Assembly: GCA_037903355.1 (NCBI GenBank)
Contig: JBAJFE010000016.1
Span: 744,001 to 808,000 of the forward strand
Direction: 5' to 3'
DNA length: 64,000 bases
Origin: Trichuris trichiura
Lineage: Eukaryota; Nematoda; Enoplea; Trichinellida; Trichuridae
In this document: positions 11,912-23,707 of the stretch, in pieces
How positions within the stretch are numbered: the stretch's first letter is position 1
Layout: the number at the start of each line of letters is the position of its first letter
Notes under the pieces: model-generated
Databases searched by the model: none
Seen by the model: the letters and a program-made list of their open reading frames with translations, nothing else
What the model was told of the DNA's origin: nothing
Translations under genes and position numbers: made by a program

Positions 11912-12796
11912 TTCTCTCGTTGTCATTATGCAAACGAGTAACCGCAATTTGGCCACATTACTAAATTCAAAGCGTTATTACGTGTTTTTCCCACTTTCGC
12001 GATAGAACTTTTTGTATATATTTGCATATGCCTTAACTTACCGATGACAAAGCCTATGCTTGTCCAACCTTTGAGTCTTTGCAAAGCATTATGCGCCAAG
12101 TTACCAGCGGTATTAGCGCCACTTTATTTTTTAACGTTATATAGACATGTAAAATGTATATATACTGATTAAAGATTAAAATAAGCAACCGCGGACGTGA
12201 TTTTGCGCATTTTTCACTTAATGACGGAATACTATGAAATAAAGGGACGTATGCTTTTAATTAGTTCAAATTTGCCACTACCGCAAATACAGAAAGCAAT
12301 GCTCTCTACAAGCATTAACAACCGTGTGCGAAAAGTGAAGGCTATTGAAACATTAACTTTGGGAATAGATTCGCAACATATCAACAAAATAAAACGAAGT
12401 AAATGGTTTCAAGCTTAACAAAATCATTCTGCTTTACGAGTGACGAATACAGCTGATTTTCAAAATACATAACTCAAAAACAATCATTTCTATGGTAGCT
12501 AAATTTTTTTCCTGCAGTTGCCTCCATTTGCGATGCGTAAAAATTCCCGCCCAACTCTAAGCAACCATTTCGCGTCTCCACGTATACTTTACTGGCGATC
12601 CAACTTCGTCACTAGGGCGGAGTTCTTTGAATTCAATGATTTTTTGCGACTGAAAAATCAATGCTGAAAGAGACCAATACTTTGTACAGAACGGAAAAGC
12701 ATATAATATAATTATGTGACATAGTTAAGCTAAGCTAAATCCGCCCTGCACTGGGACAAAGCCTAATCGTACAACAATGCCAGTTTACTGCTAGTA
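11912..12796. other. Spacer between GINS3 and AKR-3; no gene seen
   Basis: From about 12,060 this is the AKR-unit 3' flank shared with 820-1,570 and 5,620-6,380. The GINS3 3' end must lie in the first part; no clear polyadenylation signal was assigned. Confidence 0.45.
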
Positions 12797-12833
12797 TTAT
12801 CTTTCAAATGGGTAACGCGTACTGTTTTTCCTC
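12797..12833 (-). pseudogene. Relic of AKR last exon (AKR-3)
   Basis: After an AG acceptor this reads RKNSTRYPFER and TAA, the equivalent of the terminal exon in AKR-4 to 7. It is orphaned because the preceding exon ends RQRYF-stop. Confidence 0.55.
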
Positions 12834-12886
12834 CTTAAACATCATACAAAATACTAATGTATTTTCACCTAAGCCCATCTATACTA

Positions 12887-14326
12887 TTAGAAGTATCGTT
12901 GTCGAATCTTCACTTCGTTGAGCGCTTTCATTTCCGCATCGCTCAACTCAAAGTCGAACAATTGAACATTCAAAAGAATATGAGATGGATTTGTACTCTT
13001 CGGGATGACTATGATGTCACGTTGTAGAAGCCATTTCAAGAGAATCTATTATTACAATCTGTAGTAAGTAATGTGTTAACAATGCTTATGACGCCTGCCT
13101 GAGATGATGATTTTCCATGTTTAGCTGCTATTTCCCCAGCGACCGAATCTTGAAGCGGTTTGAGTTCCTTAATTAAAATAGGCGTCTTTTCCTCAGTGGT
13201 AACCACAATGCATCAATTCATACGTTTGTCGGCCGGCCGTATCGTCCTGGACTGCCGAGTGGGGCGTACGCTGTAAATGATATATTGTTTTTTTTGCAGA
13301 ATTCGTGAAGCTCAAACTGGGGCCAATAAAGGTGACATTCAACCTAAAACTATTAATGTTGTAAAAATACGTATAATAATTCTCAAAACGGCTGAGAAAA
13401 CTGTACTTGAAGATTCTGTGGCTTCACCTTGGAATTGTCCAATATGTTTGTTATCTGATCAATGTTGAAATTTGATATACCAATTGATCGAGTCAATCTT
13501 TTACTGAATACATCTTCCATGCCCTATAAGCGCAATATTCCAAGCTGCCTACTTAGGTGGAGTGGATAACCTTCCAAATGTCCAAATCCGTCGCTTTTGC
13601 ATACGAGTCCTGAAAAGTGATATTCACTAAGTTCTGTTGAGCGTTCAGCATCTACTGCGTCCATCATTCAACTAATGCGGTCATAAACAGGTTTGCTATT
13701 GATATAATTAGTGTCATAATTATATGGCGAAACAGTTACGCTATGACAGTGAAATTATCGCTTTCGCAAGAACAGATAACATAAATAGACGATTTTCTTA
13801 CCGCTCCTCTTTGGGGAGAGTGCACGAGATAGAGATCTACGTAATCAAGCTTCAATCTTGAGAGCGATTCCCTTAGACTTTTTCAACATCATCGCGTCGG
13901 CGACTGTGCCATGGAAGCTGACATTGCATACCAGTCAAATATCTTTTGTCAGTTGAAAGCAGCAGGTACCTTTGTCACTACGAATACGTCCTCTCTTCTG
14001 CCTGCGCCAGATGCAAACCATTGCTGCAGCACTTCTCCAATCACATCTTCATTTTGATAAATATACGCTGTGTCGATGTGACGACATCCGACGTCGAGAG
14101 CTTTTCTTAACCCATTGCGCAATGCATCGCCATGGGCCTTCAAGAGACATCGGTTAGGTTGTATTAGAAAGTCAGTAAAAGTGACCTGCCAGGTTCCATA
14201 TCCGACCATAGGCATAAGCACTCCATTACGAAGGGTAGCATGTTTTGAAGACGCCGCGTAGCTTATCTGAACCTGCAAAAGAACATGAATACGTAAAAAA
14301 GGGATGAGCGATGAGATTCTATTCAT
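12887..14326 (-). pseudogene. AKR-3: aldo-keto reductase, frameshifted in exon 3
   Basis: Exons: 14186-14326, 13970-14137, 13802-13917, 13571-13609, 13407-13523, 13224-13343, 13099-13167, 12887-13045. The plan is that of AKR-1 and AKR-2, with a signal-peptide-like N-terminus, GTWQ, and DTAYIYQNE in exon 2. Exon 3 is 116 nt instead of 117: after DDVE the A-run on the coding strand is one base shorter than in AKR-2 (plus strand near 13,878-13,884), giving an immediate TAA. All later exons are otherwise open, and the TAA after RQRYF matches AKR-2. Either a recent pseudogene or a homopolymer error in the assembly. Intron 1 is 54 nt and in frame, so exons 1-2 read through as one ORF. An upstream in-frame ATG at 14339-14341 would add five residues. 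Confidence 0.75.
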
Positions 14327-17300
14327 GTCGATGTTCTTCATTCGACGATATGGTAAAGTGAATAGGACCGCAGCCGATATCTGCGTGCCTATCGCTTCTG
14401 CGGTTATTTTTAAGCCTTAACGCATTGGGAAGTATTTTAAGCAGACTTACTGGGGGCAGCGTCTGGCAAACTAGTTGCACAAGACAGTGGTGACACCTAT
14501 AGGCAGAGCCCAAGTTTTTATAAACTCCGCTAGGAATTGCTTTCCATCCTTCTCTGCATACTGATGAAGATGATGAAAAGAAATTTCTTCTGAGAATTTC
14601 ATTCTTTCACTGGACAGTCTTTTTCCATTATTATTGCTCCTTAGGCTAGCCTATTCAGAAAACTTGTAAGCCAGTATTCGAACTCTCACTCTAAAAACGG
14701 TAATGATGCTGAACGTTTTCGGAAACATCATACGCAGCCTTGCACGGAGAATTCATATTAAAAAAGGACAGTTATAGATGACGTCCAGTCGTTAGAAGCA
14801 GCGGTTTATGCTTCGGCCGAGTTGTTAAAGCGGCGTGGAAAATAACATCTCTCCTTCGCCTACGCTATCTATACGGAAGTCATCTAGAGATATATGATGA
14901 TTCTGCCACAAATTGCTTCCGTAACGACCTCTTTTTGGGTGGGCTCTATTTGAAAACTGGTAATTAGAAGATGGCAGCAGCAGATAGACTATCCCATAGG
15001 TTACGGAAGAGTAGAAGGGAGTATCAACCGTTGGAAAAAAATATCATCAAATGCCACATCAGAATTGGAAATTCATTCATCACACTACTGATAGGGAAAA
15101 GGAAACGGTTTACTTAGAAAACATAAACGGTTTCAACGATGACTCGAAGTTAACATTGTCTCGAAACGAAAACGTTACGTGGCACTGAGGCATACACATT
15201 AATAGGTACATGAAAATATGCTCAGAGTTGAACCTGAAACGATTTTGAGCATTATTTCTCAACATGTCACAATTGAAACTGTAGGGCATTTTACCAGGCT
15301 GCGACAATCTTTAACTGCAGACGTTCATTTGAATGTATGCCGCTGAGCTCAAAATTGCGTCCTGAAAGCTGCACAGTTTTCTGATTTTAATAAATGGTTT
15401 TCTCTCTCTCTCTCTCTCTCAAGTGAAGGATGGGAAGTGCAAAACGCAATGGTATGCTAAGCTACTTACAAGAACGGCGGAATAGAAGCAAAACGGTAGA
15501 AGAAGCATTTGATCTTATACAACGTAAGTACGACGATGCAAAATGACTAAATAAATGGGAGTCCCGCAAACCTATTTTCGTATCAGTTAGCAACAAGTCT
15601 GCTAAAAACTTTCGGCGGATCAGCCAAGTAACAGAACTAGCTGCTGCCTGTTTCAGCACCGACACTGCGTACGTGCAGGAATTTTTGAGCGTGGGCGTGA
15701 CTGGACGTCAGCTGTGACACTATTTCAGCAAGTTGGTTAAAATTTCCATTCCTGATTTTAGCGGACCCAAATTTACATCTGGTTTCTAGTTCCGCTAGTC
15801 TAAGCTTGCGGTTTGCATCAAAGAAAAAGTCGTCCAAGCGAATTAATAGTTTCTAGCACCAAATTTGCAATAAATGCAAAGCTGTGTCATGCAATCAGTC
15901 GCACAATTTAGCTAAAAAAAAGCAGAGAGAAAGGCGGTATTGGTTGGGCGAATTGATGTTCAGGCAAGTAGCTATACGGTATGATAAGTATCTGTCAGCT
16001 GTTTGGAAGCTGTTCTTTTTGTTGTGGGTGTTTCCCTCACATGGGTAACCAAGATTGAACTGTTCTACCTGCACCACGTCACAATATTAATAGTCCTATT
16101 GCTGGAGCGCTGTTTGGACTTTAATAAAGCTCTGAGCTTCAATCCCCTCGAATAAATACACCAACCAAACCCCGGCTAAAGGCATCATCCATGCTTGCAT
16201 TAAAAATGGCAGTTCTTGAAAACTTCTGCAGTACACACTCTCCCAAAAGCTTCTCCAAAGTTAAATTAACGTTTTACGTCTAACGTTAAAGGCTGGGTTG
16301 CAACTACATGCAGAAGCATGCACACAGCTATCGTGAGAAAGCACTCAGTTGGAAGGACTAACAAAACGGAGTGACATGAGCTTAGGCTTAACGGTTTCAT
16401 CTTCAGGTTTACAAACTCTTCGATTATGAAATATGAGGTTATAAGACGAATATGAGTGAAATTCCAAGTGCACAATTCGCGAGACTGCGATTTCTGCGAC
16501 ATGCATTAACAAGAGCGTAGGCATTCTGCTTAACTGTAAACAATCGTTACAATTCAAAAGTTTTACTCAAAATCGACGTAGTTGAATGGAGGGATACATT
16601 GAGTTCACTGATATTTAAAAGAATTCCTACAGACTAAACAACGAACGTTGAAGGTTATCATAATTGTATGTGCGCAACCGAAACGTACAGCATGTTACAG
16701 TGGCACAATTAAACTAAGCCAAAACCATCCAGAACTCTAACAAAGCCCACTGCTCTAACAATGCTGACTTGCTGAAATGTATTATTGTTGAAATAGATAA
16801 TCTGGAGATCCGGATCTTGTCGCTTAGGCGCCCAACCCTATGACAAATGCAGGTTCCTTCCTGACAACCATGCCCTTAACTTGCTGTACCTTTACTGGAG
16901 AGCACGCCAATCACCCTTTTTTGCTCTCACCTAGATCTAAGCCAAAATATGAGGCTTAGGTTTAGGCTTAAGCTTAGGCAAGGACAGGGTGGTCGCTTAG
17001 TGGACAAAACTCCTGCATGTTTTCTCGCCCAACAATTCACAACTCAACACGTCAACCGTGTAACCTGAAAACCAGTTCTCAGCTTACCGTAACACTGATA
17101 ATCTTTCAAAAATCAATCAGCTCCAATGACTTTTCCAAAATCAAACTTAATGTCCTGCAAAGCAGACGAAATGCGACTGGTTCCAAACATGGGCGCGCAA
17201 GTCTTGTAAGCATGCAATTATTTGGAATGCGCTCTACTTAAAGTCCGTTATTTCCGTTGATTACAAATAAACCATCGTTAATCCCTTTGCTGATTTCCCG

Positions 17301-17980
17301 AGTTGCATTAATTATTCCAAACAAGTGAGTGAAGTAGCCACATTTACTCGGCGGCGAATAGCGAACCGGTAACAGTAAAACCTCCACTTTTTGAATTCAG
17401 AAAATCATTATGTCTATAAGTAAATAAGAACTGCAACGTGTGAAAACACCTTACGATGATACAGCCTTAAAGCGACTAACTTTCGTAATGCAAAGCGCTT
17501 GCCATTACTGCCGTATACGGAAGCGTTTTTTGAAGTACGTTATTGGATCACACGCGGTGCTTTTATTTCCGTGGAATGTTTACGAGAAAAAGTGTAGTCG
17601 CCGTTTTGAGGAGAAAGTTCTCAGACGTTGCTGACTAGCAATACCGAAGTAAAACGCCCTGTTTTAAGTTGAATTCTAAAAGAATGATTTTTGCAATATT
17701 GAAACGTAAACAATCTGCTTCGCGATGAAACAGCTTGCTAATTGATTCAACGTCCGCTCAAAAAATTTACTGACGATCCAATTTCGTTGATGAGTTCAGT
17801 GGTCTTTGCAAGAATTCTCAACGATTGAAAAATGAGCGTTGAAAGAAATCACAATTTTATAATTGTGAATACGCAAACGAAAAAGATAGTATGCTCATTT
17901 TTCATAATTAAACTAAGCCAAAACAACCCACAGTTGTAATAAAGCTCACTGCTCTAACACTGTCGACTCGCTGACGTGAA
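14327..17980. other. Junction spacer between AKR-1/2/3-type and AKR-4/7-type units
   Basis: No gene is supported. The region 14,340-16,030 is the upstream flank of the first unit type, with a (CT)n run at 15,402-15,421. It lacks the gypsy LTR found at the matching site in the two earlier spacers. From about 17,000 it resembles the 3' spacers preceding AKR-5, 6 and 7. The interval 16,811-17,010 carries a dispersed repeat also seen near 39,411-39,640 and, more weakly, 46,140-46,330. Confidence 0.5.
16811..17010. repeat. Dispersed repeat with TTAGGC-like run
   Basis: The sequence around CTTTACTGGAGAGCA and the following TTAGGTTTAGGCTTAAGC recurs near 39,411-39,640 and loosely near 46,140-46,330. 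TTAGGC is the common nematode telomere unit, but only two or three imperfect units are present, so telomeric origin is not established. Confidence 0.4.
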
Positions 17981-20063
17981 TTACTTCTCAAACGGATAAT
18001 GCGGATGATTTTTCGCCCTAAAATTACATAGCCAATGTTAGCGTACGTCCGCTGAAATCAGTTCGCACCAGAGGAAGGGAAAGATGCGTTGTCGGATCTG
18101 CACTTCGTTGAGCGCTTTTATTTCCGCATTGGTCAACTCAAAGTCGAAGAGTTGAAAATTCGAAACAATATGAGATGGATTTGTACTTCTTGGAATGATT
18201 ATGATGTCACGTTGTAGAAGCCACCTCATCAGAACCTATTGTTACAACAGATAGTAACAATAACAATGCTAATGATGTCCCACCTGAGATACTGATTTTC
18301 CATGTTTGGTCGCAATCTGTTTAGCCAATGCGTCATCAAGTGGCTCATGTTGCTTCCTGAAAAAAATACTAAAATTTTTTTCTATCACCTTATCTTTAGC
18401 ACTCACGAAACATCGACTCCTATGAGTGCCAGACGGTGACTGCGTCGTCCTGGACTGCCTATTGGACTATACGCAGTAAATGATATATTATGTTTTTTGC
18501 AGAATTCGTGAAGCTCAAACTGAGGCCAATAAAGATGACATTCAACCTACAACTATTCATGCTACCACAAAATTTTCGAAACAGGTGATCAAATTGTACT
18601 TGAAGATTGTGTGGTTTCACCGTGCAGCTGTCCAAAACTCTCGCTATCTGACTAATGTTAAAGTTTGACAACCCAATTGAACGGGTCAATCCTTTACTGA
18701 GAACATCTTCCATACCCTACAAACGAAATGTTTCTGACACTATCAGCTGAGATTAAATGGATAACCCTCCATGTTTCTAAATAGTCCACGTCGTCTGGAA
18801 CACAATGGTCATTCACCAAATCTACCTTTCTTCCATCTGAAGCCTAAAAGAACAAAATACGTAGCGTGCCGTCAACAAATTCTGCATCAAAGTAATATGT
18901 TCTTAAACCATATTTTTAGATAAAGCAAATCGAGGACAATGCAATCCATCCTTTATGTTTTTCTTCACGACGGACACATGCCATCATTTAAAATCCATGA
19001 GCCGCCATTGCTAGTCGCTCATGCAAACAGCCAGTGAACTTTATATATAATTCAATTTTTGCAAGTAATCTTAGCAAGTCATCCTTGGTAATGTGCACTG
19101 ATTATCCTTGCAGGTGCGCGAAGACAAAATAAAGTCTACAAGAAATACGTTTTCAACTAAGGTGGACACTTGCAGAAGGCGAAAACGAAGCGAAATTAGC
19201 CGCTGCCTCTCCAATGAAGTGAAAAATAATACTACCAGAAATAATATCTTAGTTACGTGCCAAAACAGTCTTAACATTACGAACTAAATTACAGTGGAAC
19301 ATCCAAAATTGATCACCTCCCTAAGTTGACCGAAATTTGACCAGTTGGTTACTTCGCACGTTAATAAGCGCAAGGACAATCTCTATACATCGACCACCAC
19401 CGTAAGTGAGAAGGTGACCGCTTTACTCGTGACGTTGTATAGAGACGCAATGCCAGTTTGCTCTCTATAAGTTGACCAGTATGTTGCGTGGTCAACTTAC
19501 AGAGGTTCAACTGCATATCTAGTTTTATCCAAGTGGTTTCCCGCTCTAATGAAAGTGGATGGCATAGATAAAGGTTTTCCTTACTTTGGCGCTAATTGGA
19601 GTGTGCACGAGAAAGAGATCCACGTAGTCAAGTTTCAAGTTTTCCAATGATTCTTTCAGGCTACGTTCAACATCAGCGCGTCGGTGATTCTGTTCAGGAA
19701 GCTAACATTGTGTGCAATTTAGCAACTCCTTCCTTTTTCGAAGGCAGTAATCACTTTTGTCGTTACGAACACGTCCTCTCTTTTCCCTGCTCCAGATGCA
19801 AACCACTGCTGTAGCACTTCTCCAATTACGTCTTCATTTTCGTAATTATATGCTGTGTCGATAAGACGGTATCCAACTTCGAGTGCTTCTCTTAATGCAC
19901 TGCGCAAAGCATCACCTTTGCTCTGTGAGCATCACGAAAACGTATATAAGCATATATGCGTACGTCCTACCTGCCACGTTCCAAATCCCACCATTGGCAT
20001 AAGGAAACCGTTATGAAGAGTAACGCACTTTGATGGCATTGCGTAACCTGGATGAACAGGCAT
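17981..20063 (-). CDS. AKR-4: aldo-keto reductase (about 329 aa)
   Basis: Nine exons: 19971-20063, 19755-19922, 19585-19701, 18766-18843, 18600-18716, 18407-18546, 18284-18356, 18069-18235, 17981-18017. Starting at ATG 20061-20063 the protein opens [22 protein letters not shown] 20037-20039 (MPSK) is an alternative. Catalytic Asp53, Tyr58 (DTAYNYENE), Lys87 and His120 (LVHTP) are present, with SIGLSNF, VECH and IPRS and a complete C-terminus AKNHPHYPFEK. All splice sites are canonical, including CAG|GTGGGA after exon 7. Intron 3 (741 nt) contains a MITE. In AKR-5 to 7 a hydrophobic frame runs upstream of this ATG. Here that frame carries TAA (20070-20072), so any leader is lost. Confidence 0.82.
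19292..19513. mobile_element. MITE with pogo/Tc1-like inverted ends in AKR-4 intron 3
   Basis: The left end begins CAGTGGAACATCC and contains AAGTTGACC. The right end, reverse-complemented, begins CAGTTGAACCTCTGTAAG and contains AAGTTGACC. Such CAGT...AAGTTGACC termini are typical of pogo/Tigger-type elements. The left flank is TA, and a TA lies two bases beyond the right end. At about 222 bp there is no transposase. Intron 3 of AKR-6 and AKR-7 is about 500 nt and lacks it, consistent with insertion after duplication. Confidence 0.65.
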
Positions 20064-23000
20064 AAAGAATTAGTTCAAAACAATGACAGAAGCAAGACAG
20101 TACTAACGAATCCGTGCGTTCAGAAAGTACTGTTTTTTCATTTCATGGGCGTCATCTACGCTATACAAAATGTCCAGGCGCACAAGGCCTCTAATCGTAT
20201 TACGTAGAGGCCATGAGAAACTTCCCATCTCCAGCTTGGGAAGGGAAGTTGCTGTTGCGTCAATAATTCACCCGTATTTTAAGTTAACTTCTATAGGCTT
20301 TCATAACGTTCGTGAAGATGGCATAGATTTCAATTGCGAGCTTGATTCTCCCCAGCTGGTCAAGCGCTTTTATTGTACATCCTATATGGACATAACCGGA
20401 TAGCATTTTATAATATACGTGCCTATCTTCACGAAAAAAATAACTGATGTGCAGTTGTGCTAGTTTTGTTAACTGATGGTTTTGCAGCGTTTCGCGCTCA
20501 GCAGAGTTGAATGAAGCTAGGGCCAATAGTTGAATTTCAGCACTTAACAACGCCTACCAGGGCTACAGCAACGTACTGAAAACTGCGTGTATATATTTCT
20601 CAATAAAAGCCTTTGGCGAAAGACTTTTGCCGTAAGCAAAAGGTAGAACGACAGAGAAAAAAACGTCTCCTCACATCAACGCACACAGGAAAACAGTAAC
20701 GGAGAGAAGAGCAATATTTTAGAGCGAATTAGTGTGGGACGTGTGTGAAGACGTTAATCACGGGAATGTTGGAGAAGCAGTTGTCAAAAAAAGTGGCTGC
20801 ATTTATCAGTTAGCACCGCCTTCGGTAAACTACAGGGAAAATGTCTTTCATTCCCGTCTGGGTTTTGACGATGTGAAACAGCAATAGCACTGAAAATCTG
20901 CTTCCCTCCTTAAACACGCACCATTCGTCATCTGCATTCCCTAAGGCAGCCTATACTGAAAAAATAAAAAAGCCACTGATTTATTTTACGCCAATTCTAG
21001 TTCGATTCAACACAATCACGAACACAAGCCCGTCATCTATCGGCTTTTCCGCTCCTACTACTCTCCATTATCGTAGTCTCCTGGAAGTCAGGTTATCTGT
21101 GTTGTCCGTGGCCAACAGTACGGGCAGCCTTGAGGGTTTGGAGTTCTAGAGAGTTTGCAGTATGTAGCGTTGCCACGCGACACAACAGGCATCTTCGCAA
21201 TCGTATGCTAACGTTGCTACCTAACCTGAAGCCTTTGTAACATCTCACGCTCTGCGTTGCAAACAGAATTTTGTACCGAAAATGTTAATTGTTGAGTTTC
21301 TTTTACGGAAATTTTGTCCCGTTGATAATATTTTTATTATTCCGTAGCTTTCGGGTCAAACGAGACCCGTCTTCAGCGGTGTTAATATAAAGCAATGACG
21401 TAACGAAAATTCACGGTGTTAAAATGATGTAACGGGTGTTGCGAGGGGATGTTTTAACTGTTTAAAGTCAAATGTTTTAAAGTATATTTCATTGTGTCCT
21501 CATCTTCTGTCTGTCAGCTAGCCGTATTTTTGTTGTGGATATGTAATTTCCGTAAAAGAAACTCAACATGAAACTATACGGTTTCGTACCAAGAAGTTAC
21601 ATTTAGAAAATGTTAATTATTTTAAAAATCACGATCGTTACTCCCATGGATTCCTTCGGAGCAATGAATTCCAGAGACTAATGACTCTGACTGCACAGTT
21701 AGTATACGTTAACACGCTGGACGAGAAAGCTCTTAAAACCCACCTGGTTAAGGCATAGAAAGAAATCTATTGCCTACGGATAAGGTCTCATATTTTATTT
21801 ATGCCCAGGCTCACAATTAGCGCAGTTGAACCTCAAAGTTGACAGCGAAACGAATGAAGGTAATGACGTTCGGGTGTCTGTTCTACAGCCTCAGTTTGAA
21901 AACACTATAGTGATGAAAAGTGCTCGCGTAAGCCTTACAGCGTCGCGCGAAAGTGGTAACGCTTTTGCGTAATATTTCCCCTAATGTGCTCTATGCAAAC
22001 CTGCTGTTAAAAAGTGAAATAACGTTGCCGAAAAAAGAAAGAGCAAACAATAAGTAAAGGCACTTACTGGCAAGACGGGAAAGAAGCAAAATGGGAAGCG
22101 AAAGACAGAACCGGTTGCGCTACGTGCATTGAACGAGAAGGAACGACTAAGTAAATAGGCAGTCACCCGAAGCTTAGAAAGCAACAAGCAATCGACAGAG
22201 AACGTTGTGACGATTAGCCAAGTAAAAACGCAGCAGTAGATGTCGACCGTGGCATTGTAGAAGAACAGAAATTTGTGCATATTATTGCCACTGGGCGGTG
22301 AACAATGATGGAATTTCAAGGACATGTCAGTTCATTTCATTGACATTAGCTGAGTGACTTTTAGTTTCGTCATTTTGATCGAGCCACCTAAGTGCGATTT
22401 AGAGCTTTTATGGACGAATGATTAAGCCAAACCCGCCGATACGGAACAGCCCTTCTTATCGTTATCGTTTGCCCCTTAGAGCAAACATTTGTTCCAGCAG
22501 AAAGTAACAGTGGCTTTCACAACGTAGTGCAATCGAAATGTAGATACCAACCCGTCATCTCTTACTCACATACAATAATTTACCCATATTAATGATCATC
22601 AAATTAAGACGAAAGTAGGTTAGTGATCCTCAGGTTTTCCATCCGCATTTTGCTGTAACCACATTAAAAAAGGATTGCGTAAGCGACCAGTCGCGGGATA
22701 CAGCTATAAAAGAAGAACGTATCAAATGGTACTTGTTTTGCTAAACTGACGTACTGCCTTCAAAGTTCACGATGCTTAATGTCGCTCGAGGTTCGAACTC
22801 ACAATAAATACATCGGCAATTTAACACGAAGACAAGTTCGCGACTTACCGTAGCATCGATAATCTACCAAAATTCATTGCACTCTAATGACCTTTTTAAA
22901 ATTGAACTTAATGACATTAAGTCACGCAAAGCAGACGAGATGCGACGGGTGCCAAACACGCGCGCATAACTGTTGTAGGCTGCAATTGGTTGGAATGCGC

Positions 23001-23707
23001 TATACTTAAACCCCGTCGTTTCCATTTATTACAAATAAACCAACGTTACACCGCTTGCTGATTTCGCGTGTTGCATTAATTATTCCAAACCAGTGAATAA
23101 AGTAGGCGCATTAACTGGGTGGGGGCTAGCGAACTAATCACAACAAAATCTCCACTTTTTGAATTCAAAACATTTTTACGTCTATAAATACATAAGAAAT
23201 GCAACCTGTGAAAACGCTATGCAATGCTACAGCCTTAAAGCTACTAACATGCGCAATGCACAGCAGTTGTCATAACCGCCGTAGACGGAAGCTATTTTTG
23301 AAGTACATTATTGGATCACACGCAGCGCTTTTATGTTCGTGGGATGTTTCCGAGAAAAAATGTAGTCATCGTTTCGAAGAGAAACGCCCTGTTTTAAATT
23401 GAATTCCAAAAGCACGAGTTTGGCGATACTACAACGTACACAATCTGCTTCATGTTGAAATATTTCGCTGATTGTTTTAACGTCCGTTCGTAAACTTTAC
23501 TGACGATCCAATTTCGTTGATCAGATCAGTGATTTTTGCAACGATTCAGTCACTAAGAATGAGCGTTGAAAGAAATCAAAATTGCATAATTGCGAATACG
23601 CAAACGAAAAAGATAGTATGTTCCTTTGCCACAACTAAGCTAAGCCAAAACCACCCATAATTGTAAAAAAGGTCACTGCTCTAACCGCGCCAATTCGCTG
23701 ATAAGAA
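20064..23707. other. Spacer AKR-4/AKR-5; no gene seen
   Basis: This is the upstream flank of AKR-4, largely collinear with 25,780-29,145, 30,995-34,376 and 36,221-39,772. Open frames near 22,000-22,320 on the minus strand recur in the other units (27,436, 32,586, 37,835), but their sequence drifts like non-coding DNA. A MITE-like insertion at 21,291-21,618 is unique to this unit. Confidence 0.5.
21291..21618. mobile_element. MITE-like insertion with 23-bp inverted repeats
   Basis: Positions 21,291-21,313 (GTTGAGTTTCTTTTACGG...) and 21,545-21,567 are perfect inverted repeats. The 13-bp GAAAATGTTAATT occurs immediately before (21,278-21,290) and again at 21,606-21,618. The related sites in the AKR-5, 6 and 7 spacers (near 27,054, 32,300, 37,508) lack the insertion. 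A small internal palindrome (CTTTCGGGTC...GACCCG) resembles the core of the 25.0-kb palindrome. Confidence 0.65.
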
